From assembly GCF_001597745.1 (NCBI RefSeq), contig NZ_LUHJ01000047.1, positions 71,598-135,597 on the forward strand: a DNA stretch of 64,000 nucleotides, given 5' to 3'. Below are positions 51,785 through 60,414 of this stretch, piece after piece (within the stretch, counting starts at the first letter, position 1; every line of letters starts with the position of its first letter). Below the pieces are notes generated by a model. It worked only from the letters and a program-made list of their open reading frames with translations. It searched no databases and was not told where the DNA came from. The DNA comes from Anabaena sp. 4-3. GTDB taxonomy: Bacteria > Cyanobacteriota > Cyanobacteriia > Cyanobacteriales > Nostocaceae. The translations under genes and the position numbers were made by a program.

Positions 51785-53299
51785 TTAGCTGTTGACATTA
51801 CTAAAAGTATACAACCATTCTTGAGCTTGCTGGCGGATAGACTCTAATTCTTCAGTAGACATTTTGTCGAGGTTTTTTAAAATAAAACTCATCCGCCCTT
51901 GAGTTTGCAATTTATCACGGTGTTGGTCGAGAAAGTTCCAATAAAAGAAGTTAAACGGACAAGCATTCTTACCAACCCGTTCTTTATGATTGTAAACACA
52001 ACCTTTGCAATAATCGCTCATCTTATTTATGTAATTGGCAGATGCAGCATAAGGTTTTGATGCTAATATTCCCCCATCTGCAAATAAACCCATACCAATG
52101 ACATTAGTTTGCATCACCCAATCATAAGCATCAATAAATACAGCGTGAAACCAATTTTCTACTGCTTGCGGTGAAATTCCCGCAATCAGAGCAAAGTTAC
52201 TCAATACCATTAATCTTTGGATATGATGAGCGTATCCTGTATTTTTTATTTGGTTAAAAGTCTGGTGTAAACAATTCATTTGAGTTTCACCAGTCCAAAA
52301 GAATTCCGGTAATGGTTGGGTGTGGTTAAACCAATTTTTATCAGGGTATTCTGTCTCTACAAAATGATAAACTCCCCGCATATATTCCCGCCATCCCAAC
52401 ACCTGACGAATAAAACCTTCTACACTATTTAACGGCAGTTGGTACTGGTGATAAGCTGTTTCTGCTGCTTGAATAACTTCTAAAGGTTGCAGTAAACCGA
52501 GATTTAAGTAAGGAGAAATTAAAGCGTGCCATAATGTTTCTTCTCCAGTTACCATTGCATCTTGGTGAGTACCAAAATTAGATAACCGATATTTAATAAA
52601 CCAATTTAAAACTTGTAGTGCTTGTTGGCGAGTTACCCCCCAACGAAACGGTTCTACATTTCCGTAGGTGGGAATATTTAAAGACTTGACTTGGGCGATA
52701 ACATCAAGAGTAATCTCATCGGGTTCAAACCATTGGGCTGGAGGTGTATTTAATTTACCTTTGGGTGGTTGACGATTTTCTTTGTCTAAATTCCACTGTC
52801 CCCCAATTGGTTTATCTTTGTCCATTAAAATCTGAAACCGTCGCCTACCTTCACGATAAAAATCTTCCATTAATAGGCGTTTACGCTTTTTAGCCCAATG
52901 GTGAAATTCTTCTGTACTCCACAAAAAAAGATTATTAGAAATAAAGGTAATTTTACAGGGTAAATCTAAACTGTGAATGAATTGGGTAAATGGTTTATCA
53001 TTAGGTGTCATCACCCGTAATTCAGAAATATGATTATCTTGAATCCAAGCTGTTAACGGTATGATGAAATCTGTGGCTATTTTGTAGGTGACAGCATATT
53101 TTTTCAGGCGTAATTCTTCAGCAAAGTGCCGCATGGCTGACCAAACTAACACTAATTTTTGCTGATGATAAGCCCGTGTTTGGATATGTTCTAGTGATTC
53201 AATAAAAATCACAGGGACATTTTTTTGATCAACACAACTTTGTAATGCGGCTTGTTGTTCGTAAAGTTGATCACCTAATATCCAAATACCAATAGTCAC
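51785..53299 (-). CDS. iron-sulfur cryptochrome/photolyase (PhrB-like)
   Basis: About 504 residues from a GTG at 53299 (VTIGIWILGDQLYEQQAAL). It belongs to the FeS bacterial cryptochrome/photolyase group. Visible are the N-terminal antenna-type domain, the FAD-binding helices with TVEGFIRQVLGWREYMRGVY-like NSVEGFIRQVLGWREYM near residue 300, HHIQRLMVLSNFALIAG near residue 360, WFHAVFIDAYDWVMQTNVIGMG near 395, and the four cysteines in CKGCVYNHKERVGKNACPF near 440 for the [4Fe-4S] cluster. The family repairs (6-4) photoproducts. A longer frame with TTG at 53320 would begin inside a dispersed repeat. Confidence 0.93.
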   Translation of the reverse strand: MTIGIWILGDQLYEQQAALQSCVDQKNVPVIFIESLEHIQTRAYHQQKLVLVWSAMRHFAEELRLKKYAVTYKIATDFIIPLTAWIQDNHISELRVMTPNDKPFTQFIHSLDLPCKITFISNNLFLWSTEEFHHWAKKRKRLLMEDFYREGRRRFQILMDKDKPIGGQWNLDKENRQPPKGKLNTPPAQWFEPDEITLDVIAQVKSLNIPTYGNVEPFRWGVTRQQALQVLNWFIKYRLSNFGTHQDAMVTGEETLWHALISPYLNLGLLQPLEVIQAAETAYHQYQLPLNSVEGFIRQVLGWREYMRGVYHFVETEYPDKNWFNHTQPLPEFFWTGETQMNCLHQTFNQIKNTGYAHHIQRLMVLSNFALIAGISPQAVENWFHAVFIDAYDWVMQTNVIGMGLFADGGILASKPYAASANYINKMSDYCKGCVYNHKERVGKNACPFNFFYWNFLDQHRDKLQTQGRMSFILKNLDKMSTEELESIRQQAQEWLYTFSNVNS

Positions 53300-53343
53300 G
53301 TCGCTGCGCTCCGAATGCAAAATTCAAAATTCAAAATTAAATA

Positions 53344-53364
53344 CCCCACGGATAAATCCGGGGG
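53344..53364. repeat. solo hairpin resembling an IS200/IS605 end
   Basis: CCCCACGGAT at 53344-53353 pairs, apart from one bulged A, with ATCCGGGGG at 53356-53364. Similar hairpins flank IS200/IS605-type elements in cyanobacteria, but no transposase gene is next to it here. It may be an old end or a terminator. Confidence 0.4.
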
Positions 53365-53414
53365 CTTGAATTAGTGTTTTTTCACTTTTTTCTTCTCCAT
53401 AAATCAATTTAGCG

Positions 53415-53452
53415 CGAAGTCAGAGCGGAGGTTTCCTCCGCTCTGAACTTCG
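53415..53452. repeat. strong long hairpin
   Basis: The inner 11-bp stem CAGAGCGGAGG/CCTCCGCTCTG with a three-base loop is extended by CGAAGT/ACTTCG around a bulged A. A further short hairpin, AGACGCGAT/ATCGCGTCT, lies at 53496-53515. Either could end transcription of the minus-strand gene at 53541. Confidence 0.6.
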
Positions 53453-53540
53453 TAAGAGAGGGGCTTGTATCATTGTTTTCTTCGGTTATGAGTGGAGACG
53501 CGATGAATCGCGTCTAGAAAATGGTGAATAGTAAAACAGC

Positions 53541-53792
53541 TTATTTTTGATTAGCGGATTTAAATCTACCAGCAGTAAAGTTGCGCTTACTTAAATGCTT
53601 GGTTTGACGTTTGGTGACTCGTTCCCGCCACATCCGAAAACTAGATTCTTTCATTTCTCGGCGCATTAAAGCAATTACCTCTTTTTCTGATAAGCCGAAT
53701 TGAATTTCAATAGCCTCAAAAGGGGTTCTATCTTCCCAAGCCATTTCGATAATGCGATCTATGGTTGAAGTATCTAATTCGGGTAACTTCAT
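53541..53792 (-). CDS. TIGR03643-family protein
   Basis: An 83-residue protein with the whole family pattern: DTSTIDRIIEMAWEDRTPFEAIEIQFGLSEKEVIALMRREMK and a Lys/Arg-rich tail. The helical part looks like a DNA-binding helix-turn-helix of the kind in sigma-like regions, but the function is unknown. It is often near photolyase/cryptochrome genes in bacteria, as here (from memory), so a link to light response or DNA repair is possible. Confidence 0.88.
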   Translation of the reverse strand: MKLPELDTSTIDRIIEMAWEDRTPFEAIEIQFGLSEKEVIALMRREMKESSFRMWRERVTKRQTKHLSKRNFTAGRFKSANQK

Positions 53793-53858
53793 GTTTTTAG
53801 AACAGATTTGCAGTTATTAATATTCTAATAATTCACTTTCCAGTATTCCCAATGTAGT

Positions 53859-54554
53859 TTAAGCGGTGTGGGTGGGAGTGTTATTTTCGGTTTGAGTTGC
53901 TAGCTTTTGTCCTATTTTCGGTTCTGTACCAGCAAGTAAACGCTCAATATTACCTCGGTGGCGCAAAATGACATACAGCCCACCAGCTACACCAAATAAA
54001 ATATAGGGTAGGGGTTGCTGAAAAATGACCATGAAAATGGAAACAGCGATCGCACCAGCAATTGAACTCAATGATACAATCCGTGATATGGCGACAACGA
54101 TGGCAAATACACCCACTGTAGCTAAACCGACTTGCCAAGACATCGCCAACAAAATTCCCAAGCTAGTGGCGACAGATTTACCACCTGTAAAGCCTAAAAA
54201 GATAGACTTACTGTGTCCCAAAATAGCTGCTAAACCTACTAAGGTAACTAGGCAAGGTTGCCAAAGTTTGATGTCTACTGTGGAAGGAATCAGATTTTGA
54301 CTAGCAGCGAAGTTGAATAACAAGTAAACTAGAGCGATCGCTAATACTCCCTTTAAGCAATCAACTAATAACACAAATGCGCCCGCACCTTTACCCAAGG
54401 TTCTCAGAACATTGGTTGCACCAGTCGAACCTGAACCCACTTCCCGGATATCAATCCCCTTGAGTTGTTTCACTGTAATATAACCCGTAGGAAAAGAACC
54501 CAACAGGTAAGCTATTAGTACAATTGCACCACACAAACTTAACCAAACAGCCAT
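53859..54554 (-). CDS. plsY: glycerol-3-phosphate acyltransferase PlsY
   Basis: A 231-residue membrane enzyme that uses acyl phosphate to make lysophosphatidic acid, the first step of phospholipid synthesis. Signatures are LLGSFPTGYITVKQLKGIDIREVGSGSTGATNVLRTLGKG (residues 18-57) and ILGHSKSIFLGFTGGKSVATSLGILL near residue 112. Five to six membrane segments are visible. The C-terminus is polar. It is a single-copy type gene and lies next to the TnpB gene. Confidence 0.96.
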   Translation of the reverse strand: MAVWLSLCGAIVLIAYLLGSFPTGYITVKQLKGIDIREVGSGSTGATNVLRTLGKGAGAFVLLVDCLKGVLAIALVYLLFNFAASQNLIPSTVDIKLWQPCLVTLVGLAAILGHSKSIFLGFTGGKSVATSLGILLAMSWQVGLATVGVFAIVVAISRIVSLSSIAGAIAVSIFMVIFQQPLPYILFGVAGGLYVILRHRGNIERLLAGTEPKIGQKLATQTENNTPTHTA

Positions 54555-54652
54555 AGGAAATTTTCAAGAGTTAATAGTTCATAGTCAATAGTCTATATTG
54601 AGTCGTCCCAGAGTTTTTGACTAATGACTCTTGATATCAGTTGCGTGAACTA

Positions 54653-54681
54653 CTCCAACTATAGCGTCAGCTTAGTTGGAG
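54653..54681 (-). ncRNA. putative guide-RNA (omegaRNA) end hairpin of tnpB element
   Basis: CTCCAACTA (54653-54661) pairs perfectly with TAGTTGGAG at 54673-54681, with an 11-base loop. The stem lies across the tnpB stop codon, where the right end and the 3' part of the guide RNA of IS200/IS605 elements lie. The RNA would extend on the minus strand toward 54640, with the guide in the flank. The RNA itself is inference. Confidence 0.5.
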
Positions 54682-55882
54682 CTTCCAACTTCACGGAAGA
54701 TTGCCGCATCTTGGATTTGCGTCCGCGAATTGGTCTTATATCCTCTCCATTGGCGTTAGCCTCCCCCGTCCCAGAGGAGGACAGTATCCTGATACCCTCT
54801 GCTCTAATATTCATTGCCGCATTACCATCTCTATCGTGATGAGTTCCGCAACTTGGGCAAGTCCAAGTTCTCACATCTAGCGGTAACTCATTCACTTGAT
54901 AATGACAATTAGAACAAAGTTTTGAACTAGGAAACCATCGATCTATTTCTATCAACTTTCCACTACTACGTTCTAATTTGTAGCTTAGGAAATTTACAAA
55001 TGTTCCCCATCCAGTATCAGATATCGCTTTTGCTAGTTTGCGGTTATGAACCATGCCCTTGACATTGAGGTTTTCGACTACTACCACTTGATTGTTATCA
55101 ACTATCTTTCTAGACAGTTTGTGTAGGTAGTCTTGACGGACATTGCTAACTTGTTCATATACCCTAGCGACAATCTTGTTAGCCTTTCTACGACGATTGC
55201 TACCTTTGTTTTTCCGTGCAGCAATGCGTTGTTTTACAGCTAGATTTTTTTCGTATTTGGATAGATGTTTTGGGTTTTGATATTTGGAAACTTTCTCCCC
55301 ATCATAAGTCACAGCAAAATCCTTTACACCTAAGTCAATTCCTATAACCTTACCATCTGTCTTAGATGCAGGATAGTCACCCTCATATTCCATCACAACC
55401 GATGCGTAGTATTTACCAGACGGGCATTTACTAACAGTTACGGTTTTGATTACTCCATCAACAGGTCGATGAATTTTTGCATTGACAGTACCCAATCTAC
55501 CAGGGAACTTCAAAGCGTTATCAACCTGTTTCACTTTTTGAGGATATTGAATTGATTGTCTATGATGTTTTGATTTGAATCTGGGATATTTTGCTCTACC
55601 TTCAAAAAAGTTTTGATAAGCACGGCTAAGATTGAGACTCACAGATTGTAAAACCTGTGAATAGCACTCCCCTAACCATTCAGTCTCTTTTTCTTTCTTG
55701 AGTTTTGGTAATAAAGAATTTAGTCCAGACTGAGACAAGCCTTTGCCAGTCGCTTTATAGGTTTTGATACATTTGTTCAACCCATAATTCCACCACCAAC
55801 GCGCACAACCAAAATGTTGAGCTAACACTTGGATCTGCTCATCAGTGGGGTATAGCCTGACTTTTACCGCTTGTCGTCTCAT
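54659..55882 (-). CDS. tnpB: solitary TnpB RNA-guided nuclease (IS200/IS605 type)
   Basis: A 407-residue TnpB of normal length. The N-terminal helix-turn-helix has YPTDEQIQVLAQHFGCARWWWNYGL. The RuvC-like nuclease triad is intact: VIGIDLGVKDFAVT (first Asp near residue 192), QVVVVENLNVKGMV (Glu near 278) and HHDRDGNAAMNI (last Asp near 360), and the zinc finger between is CSNCHYQVNELP plus CPSCGTHH. TnpB cuts DNA under guidance of a transcript from the element end. No TnpA gene is adjacent. The element has a hairpin over its stop and one near 56025. Confidence 0.95.
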   Translation of the reverse strand: MRRQAVKVRLYPTDEQIQVLAQHFGCARWWWNYGLNKCIKTYKATGKGLSQSGLNSLLPKLKKEKETEWLGECYSQVLQSVSLNLSRAYQNFFEGRAKYPRFKSKHHRQSIQYPQKVKQVDNALKFPGRLGTVNAKIHRPVDGVIKTVTVSKCPSGKYYASVVMEYEGDYPASKTDGKVIGIDLGVKDFAVTYDGEKVSKYQNPKHLSKYEKNLAVKQRIAARKNKGSNRRRKANKIVARVYEQVSNVRQDYLHKLSRKIVDNNQVVVVENLNVKGMVHNRKLAKAISDTGWGTFVNFLSYKLERSSGKLIEIDRWFPSSKLCSNCHYQVNELPLDVRTWTCPSCGTHHDRDGNAAMNIRAEGIRILSSSGTGEANANGEDIRPIRGRKSKMRQSSVKLEAPTKLTL

Positions 55883-56024
55883 CTAAACTCATCCAAGTAT
55901 CGACCTGTTACTGTCATATACATATTGTGGTAATTCTGCCCAGAAAATATTTGGCTACTCCTCATATATCTCCTTCTCGCCTTACGGCATTGTCGGAGAT
56001 ACAATCGTCGCATCCCGGCTTATA

Positions 56025-56053
56025 TCCCCACATTCCATTCTTATAGGTGGGGA
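56025..56053. repeat. hairpin upstream of tnpB, possible element left end
   Basis: TCCCCAC (56025-56031) pairs with GTGGGGA (56047-56053) with a 15-base loop. It lies directly after the Uma2 stop (56055) and 140 bases before tnpB. It could be the left-end hairpin of the IS element or a terminator for the Uma2 gene. Confidence 0.5.
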
Positions 56054-56054
56054 C

Positions 56055-56711
56055 TTACGCCGATTTTGTTAAAATTTCACGCACCCACTGACGAAATGCT
56101 CGTCGTGCTGTACTAGAACCTTGTGTCAGACTTAATTGTAAAAATTGCAATATTCCCTCAATTACAGGCAATTGACCAAATATTGGGCTAGTTTCTACCT
56201 GAATATACTCTCCTTGCTCCAGTAAAAAAACTTGTAACTTGCCATCTGCATAACACCAAAGTTCAGGTACTCTCAACGCCACATAAGCAGAAAGCTGAGT
56301 TTTGGAAGTGACATCAATTTCAATTGCTAAATCTGGTGGTGGGTCAACTGACAAATCTAACCGTCGCTTGCCAATCATTTTACGCGCGTTTTGGATATAA
56401 AAACAGGTATCTGGTTCGATACCTGCTGACATTTCTAAACGCTTGAATGTGGTTGAGCCGTAACCTTCCCAGTCGAGTCCTAACTCATCTAGTACAACCT
56501 TAACCATGTCACCGATGAGTTCTTTAGTAACTTCATGTTCCGGTAATGGCATCCGAATTTCTAGCACCCCTTGATAATAGGCAACCCGTGCAGCGCGATG
56601 TTCTCCCAGTTCATCTAAAATTGCTTCCAACTCTGTCCAACTAATATCCCGCAATGTCAAGCACTGACCTGGTTTAACATCAATTTGACTCAGTTGCAGT
56701 GTAACAACCAT
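56055..56711 (-). CDS. Uma2-family (DUF820) putative nuclease
   Basis: A 218-residue PD-(D/E)xK-like protein. Visible are EHEVTKELIGDMVKVVLDELG near residue 58, IEPDTCFYI near residue 95, DPPPDLAIEIDVTSKTQLSAY near residue 122 with the core E/D and K residues, and ELWCYADGKLQVFLLEQGEY. Uma2 proteins are abundant in cyanobacteria, often close to insertion elements, and their role is unknown. A tail of about 30 residues follows the core. It lies next to the tnpB element. Confidence 0.93.
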   Translation of the reverse strand: MVVTLQLSQIDVKPGQCLTLRDISWTELEAILDELGEHRAARVAYYQGVLEIRMPLPEHEVTKELIGDMVKVVLDELGLDWEGYGSTTFKRLEMSAGIEPDTCFYIQNARKMIGKRRLDLSVDPPPDLAIEIDVTSKTQLSAYVALRVPELWCYADGKLQVFLLEQGEYIQVETSPIFGQLPVIEGILQFLQLSLTQGSSTARRAFRQWVREILTKSA

Positions 56712-56758
56712 TTCATCCTCCGTACTGGTGACTGTTCGGGGCTAGTTCCACACTTCCG

Positions 56759-56796
56759 TTGACTAATGACTAATGACTAATGACTAATGACTAACT
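56759..56796. repeat. TGACTAA tandem array after DUF3086 gene
   Basis: Five heptamers that run up to the stop codon of the DUF3086 gene (minus strand). Confidence 0.85.
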
Positions 56797-58057
56797 AAAA
56801 ATCATCTTCATAACTTCTCATAGTTTTAGGATCAGGGGCAAAAGCTAACCACAGAGGAAATTGTAGTAATCCCAGGCTAATTTGCTCCTCAGAATCATCT
56901 ATGAGAATTAAGGGTAGTTGATTAGCTTTAACTAAACGGTCTGCTTTTTGTGCGAGAGCGTCTGCTGTTTCAAATAATACAACCCCCCGGTCAGGGCCAA
57001 AATCTGGACGACCGATACCCAGACAATCTTGTAAACCCCGCCGCCATTCACCGAGACGTTCTGGTGTATTAGCTAAGACTAGAGTACGTAGGCGATCGCC
57101 ATACAATTTATGCAATATCGAAATAATCGCCGAAGCAATCAAAACATTCTGTAAGCGGCTACCCATTGTCCGCAAAGCACCCCGTCCCCCTTGACTAAAA
57201 AACCAATTGGCTACTCTTTCGGCGTGAACTGGTTCAAAAGTCCGGCGTAATTGCCAAGCCGGGCCATAATAATCAGGCTTGTTGCGGTATTGATCAATCA
57301 GGCGACGAATTTGCTTAGTTGTATCTTGAAATTGTTGTGCAGCAAATTGCGGCGTTCCTGGTTGGGGTTCAACCTGTTTACTTTCTTTGATAACTACTGC
57401 TGGTTTTTCTCTTTCAGTGACAGCAGGTACTAGCTCTAATTGCTCTGCTGCGGCTGCTAAATCCTGTAAACTACCCGTGAGATAATCTTTAAAACCTTGT
57501 ACTCTAATAGCCAAGTCTTGAGACACCCCTGCAAAACTGGTTCGCATTTCATTGCGAATACGTTCTTGGCGGCGTTCTAGTTGCTCAATGGAAATTTGTA
57601 GGGTTTGTTTACGTTGTTCTAATTGTACTAAAGACTCCTGGACAATTTTTCCCAGTGCGGATTGAGTTTCACTGAGTTGTTCTTTGAGAGTGTCATAATT
57701 AGCTTGCAGTTCAGCTATTTCTTGTTTTAGGGCTGCTTCAGTGCTTTGCAGTTCAGCTATGCGTTGCTGTGCTTCTGCTTCTGATTGTATTTCTGATTCC
57801 GGTGCTGTGTCTTCTGCTTCTAACTCTTGAAGCAACTCTACTTTTGACTCACCTGTGACATCTTGCACTTGATCAGGGACAGGCAAATCAGAATTTGTAT
57901 TGTCTGATGGTAACTCAACAGATTGATGTTCGGCTACTATCTCCACAACTGACTCTTGAGAGGATGTTTCTTGATTTTCTGGCTTTGGGTTTTCTAATTC
58001 AATTTGCTCCAACCACTCATCAATCGGTTCTGGGGTTTGAGATTCCTCTGGGTTCAT
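56795..58057 (-). CDS. DUF3086-family protein with coiled coil
   Basis: A 420-residue protein. Residues 1-95 are acidic and Gln/Glu-rich with low complexity; residues 95-205 form a coiled coil (AEAQQRIAELQSTEAALKQEI, then LEQRKQTLQISIEQLERRQERI). The C-terminal domain, from residue 240, has FQDTTKQIRRLIDQYRNKPDYYGPAWQLRRTFEPVHAERV, RMGSRLQNV-like TMGSRLQNVLIASA, and LPLILIDDSEEQISLGLLQFPLWLAFAP. This is the cyanobacterial DUF3086, of unknown function. It lies about 100 bases after the DUF3119 gene, an association common in cyanobacteria. Confidence 0.88.
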   Translation of the reverse strand: MNPEESQTPEPIDEWLEQIELENPKPENQETSSQESVVEIVAEHQSVELPSDNTNSDLPVPDQVQDVTGESKVELLQELEAEDTAPESEIQSEAEAQQRIAELQSTEAALKQEIAELQANYDTLKEQLSETQSALGKIVQESLVQLEQRKQTLQISIEQLERRQERIRNEMRTSFAGVSQDLAIRVQGFKDYLTGSLQDLAAAAEQLELVPAVTEREKPAVVIKESKQVEPQPGTPQFAAQQFQDTTKQIRRLIDQYRNKPDYYGPAWQLRRTFEPVHAERVANWFFSQGGRGALRTMGSRLQNVLIASAIISILHKLYGDRLRTLVLANTPERLGEWRRGLQDCLGIGRPDFGPDRGVVLFETADALAQKADRLVKANQLPLILIDDSEEQISLGLLQFPLWLAFAPDPKTMRSYEDDF

Positions 58058-58162
58058 AGACTATAATGCAATTCCTATAATGCGAATCAATAGTTTTGAC
58101 TTGCTTGAAAATTCCTGAGTCATCAGTCTAACTCGAAACTACTCAACACAAAGCAGTTGCTA

Positions 58163-58588
58163 CTAAATCCGTGGACAACGTTCTTCTAAGCATTGTCTGA
58201 GTGTAGTAGGGTCAAACAAAATCGGCAGAAAGTGAATACTGTTAATTTCTTTAAAATAAAACAAGATAGGGACTTTATTCCAGAATATCCGCCAGTTTTG
58301 CCATTCTTGGTAAGGAAAACGGCGAATTAGAGTTTCACCGCGTTTAATATCTAAGTCAGTGGCGGTAAATTGCAAACGTATCGTTACAGTTTGGAATAAG
58401 AGAAATAAACCCAAAAGCGCAAACACCGCTCCTACCACGGGTTGTATAAACATGAGTGGAATGGCAGTAATTACCAGAATTACAGGAATATTGTAACTAG
58501 GTTTAAGTTCCACAGTTGATGCGGAGTTTGGGGCAATTGAACTTGTCACAGTTTCCCGTCCTGCTTTATTAATTGACACTAACCCCAT
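58163..58588 (-). CDS. DUF3119-family membrane protein
   Basis: A 141-residue protein with two hydrophobic spans (NIPVILVITAIPLMFIQPV and VGAVFALLGLFLLFQTVTI) followed by a PH-like beta region: LQFTATDLDIKRGETLIRRFPYQEWQNWRIFWNKVPILFYFKE. Length and pattern fit DUF3119, conserved from cyanobacteria to plants, without known function. It is upstream of the DUF3086 gene on the same strand. Confidence 0.85.
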   Translation of the reverse strand: MGLVSINKAGRETVTSSIAPNSASTVELKPSYNIPVILVITAIPLMFIQPVVGAVFALLGLFLLFQTVTIRLQFTATDLDIKRGETLIRRFPYQEWQNWRIFWNKVPILFYFKEINSIHFLPILFDPTTLRQCLEERCPRI

Positions 58589-58603
58589 TTTAGAAGTTAT
58601 GTG

Positions 58604-58830
58604 TCAGGTAGGGGAGATGAGGGAGATGAGGAAGATGTAGCTTGCTTCTCTTTCCCTACGGGACGCTCCGCGAACAGAGACGCTACGCGAACCCGCAGGG
58701 TGGGAGATGAGGGAGATGATGAAGATGAGGAAGATGAGGGAGTGGAGGAAGCGGAGGAGAGAAACCAATGACTAATGACTAATGACTAATGACTAATGAC
58801 TAATGACTAATGACTAATGACCAATGACTA
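58604..58830. repeat. compound repeats: GGGAGATGA, a GC-rich dispersed unit, TGACTAA
   Basis: GGGAGATGA-type units at 58612-58640 and 58703-58742 flank a known-type unit with GGGACGCTCCGCGAAC near 58660-58692, and TGACTAA heptamers fill 58767-58828 up to the stop of the MlaE gene. This spans the whole gap. Confidence 0.8.
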
Positions 58831-59628
58831 TTAAAATCCTTGTAACAATGCGCTACCTGTGCCTTGAAACATTATCCAGGAGAGGAAAAAGTTGCTAATA
58901 AAGATAATTAGCAAAGCGGTAACAACGGCGGTTGTGGTTGATTGTCCTACACCTTTGGCTCCCCCTGTGGTGGTTAAACCCCAACTACAACCAATGACTG
59001 CAATTAACATTCCAAAGCAGCAAGCTTTAATCATCGCGCTGAAAATATCCCAGATACCGACAAGGTTACGCGCTGAATCGAGAAATACAGTATCAGATAT
59101 TCCATACATATTTGACGCAATCACCAACCCCCCCAACATTCCTGTCACCAAAGACAGAAGGGTTAAAATGGGCAGCATCAAGCAACAAGCTAGTAAACGG
59201 GGAATAACTAAATAATCAATAGGATCGGTTCTGAGCATTAACAAAGCATCAATTTGTTCAGTCACGCGCATTGTACCTATTTCGGCTGCAAAGGCAGAAC
59301 CAACACGACCTGCTAAAATAACGGCTGTCAGCACGGGTGATAATTCTCGTGTTAAAGCTACCGCCAAGACTCCCCCGACAAGATTACCCGCGCCAAAATT
59401 AATAAATTCTCGCGCTACCTGAATTGTAAATACTGCACCAACAAATACAGCAGTTAACAGGGCAATAAATAGAGAATCTGGTCCTACTGCTGCCATTTGC
59501 TCTGTAGTGTTGCGCCAGTGGATTTTACCCCTGAGTAGGTGAACTATAGCCTGTCCACCCAGAAAAACCGCCGCCAGCAATCGCTGACTCCACGTTCCTA
59601 ACCCCGATTTGGATGTAGTTCCAGTCAA
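58831..59628 (-). CDS. MlaE-family lipid ABC transporter permease
   Basis: A 265-residue permease with a TTG start (no ATG nearby). The family signature is GAVFTIQVAREFINFGAGNLVGGVLAVALTRELSPVLTAVILAGRVGSAFAAEIGTMRVTEQIDAL (residues 62-127) with RELSPVL and AGRVGSAFAAELG-type motifs; membrane segments follow in VIPRLLACCLMLPILTLLS, IVIAVIGCSWGL-like MLIAVIGCSWGL and IIFISNFFLSWIMFQG. MlaE/TGD1 proteins move lipids between membranes. It is the upstream neighbour of DUF3119 with only repeats between. Confidence 0.95.
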   Translation of the reverse strand: MTGTTSKSGLGTWSQRLLAAVFLGGQAIVHLLRGKIHWRNTTEQMAAVGPDSLFIALLTAVFVGAVFTIQVAREFINFGAGNLVGGVLAVALTRELSPVLTAVILAGRVGSAFAAEIGTMRVTEQIDALLMLRTDPIDYLVIPRLLACCLMLPILTLLSLVTGMLGGLVIASNMYGISDTVFLDSARNLVGIWDIFSAMIKACCFGMLIAVIGCSWGLTTTGGAKGVGQSTTTAVVTALLIIFISNFFLSWIMFQGTGSALLQGF

Positions 59629-60108
59629 TGTTCTGTAGCTAACTAAGTGACTGACTTAAGAATAGCGAAAGGAAATAGTTAATAGTCAATAGTTAATAGT
59701 TAATAGTCAATAGTCATTAGTCATTAGTTTCTCTCCCCTGCTCCCCTGCTCCCCTGCCTCCCCTGCCTCCCCTGCCTCCCCTGCCTCCCCTGCTCCCCCT
59801 GCTCCCCCTGCTCTGGAAGCTTACTCTCTGGGGAATCTTAATTTAGCTTAATGTTTTTCTCAGATAACATTGCTTTGCATAAACAGGTTAAAAGTTGTAA
59901 ATTACCGATATTTTAAAATATAAGCTTGATTTAATAAGGGTTTTAGAAAATATTATGTTTCTTGAAGCTAATGCACTGAGTGTACCCGGTCACTGTGTTT
60001 TTTAATGAAAACTTAAGATTTTTGACAGATTGACCTTTGGGGGGCGATCGCTCGTATTGTAGAAGAGAACGGATAGCTGATTGGCTATTTTTGACTTGAT
60101 TTTAGAGG
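59629..60108. other. 480-base intergenic region
   Basis: The first half is TTAATAGTCAA units (59676-59726) and CCCCTGC repeats (59733-59813). The second half is A+T-rich unique sequence ending in a HIP1-like site and the 60109 start. No gene is seen. Confidence 0.6.
59733..59813. repeat. CCCCTGC tandem array
   Basis: About ten CCCCTGCCT/CCCCTGCTC units, the longest such array in the window. Confidence 0.9.
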
Positions 60109-60414
60109 ATGTCGGAAATGTCTACCTTTACTAACTATCTTCGCTCGTTGATGCTTTCGGTTATTTTTAGTTTCGTGACTCCTTTCGTGTTCATCGGTGG
60201 CGTATTGCTATTTTTGGGTGTCAGTGGCTATATTCCCCTTCTGCAAGAGTTGGCTGAATTATGTGCCTCTGGTATCTTGACTTTTTTATCTATTTTTGGT
60301 AATGGCTCTAGTTTGAATGGGATTTTGGTAATTAGCCTCACTTGTGGTTTTGTGGGTGGGCTGTTTGATACTTACGTTTACTACCGTTACCAAATTTTGC
60401 GTCTTGATTCCTAG
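60109..60414 (+). CDS. small membrane protein, hypothetical
   Basis: A 101-residue protein (98 if the ATG at 60118, MSTFTNYLRSLML, is used; a GAGG precedes the first ATG). It has three hydrophobic segments: SVIFSFVTPFVFIGGVLLFLG, a middle segment LAELCASGILTFLSIFG, and GILVISLTCGFVGGLFDTYVYY. The C-terminus is polar. No family is recognised. It stands alone between repeats and the sppA gene. Confidence 0.65.
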   Translation: MSEMSTFTNYLRSLMLSVIFSFVTPFVFIGGVLLFLGVSGYIPLLQELAELCASGILTFLSIFGNGSSLNGILVISLTCGFVGGLFDTYVYYRYQILRLDS

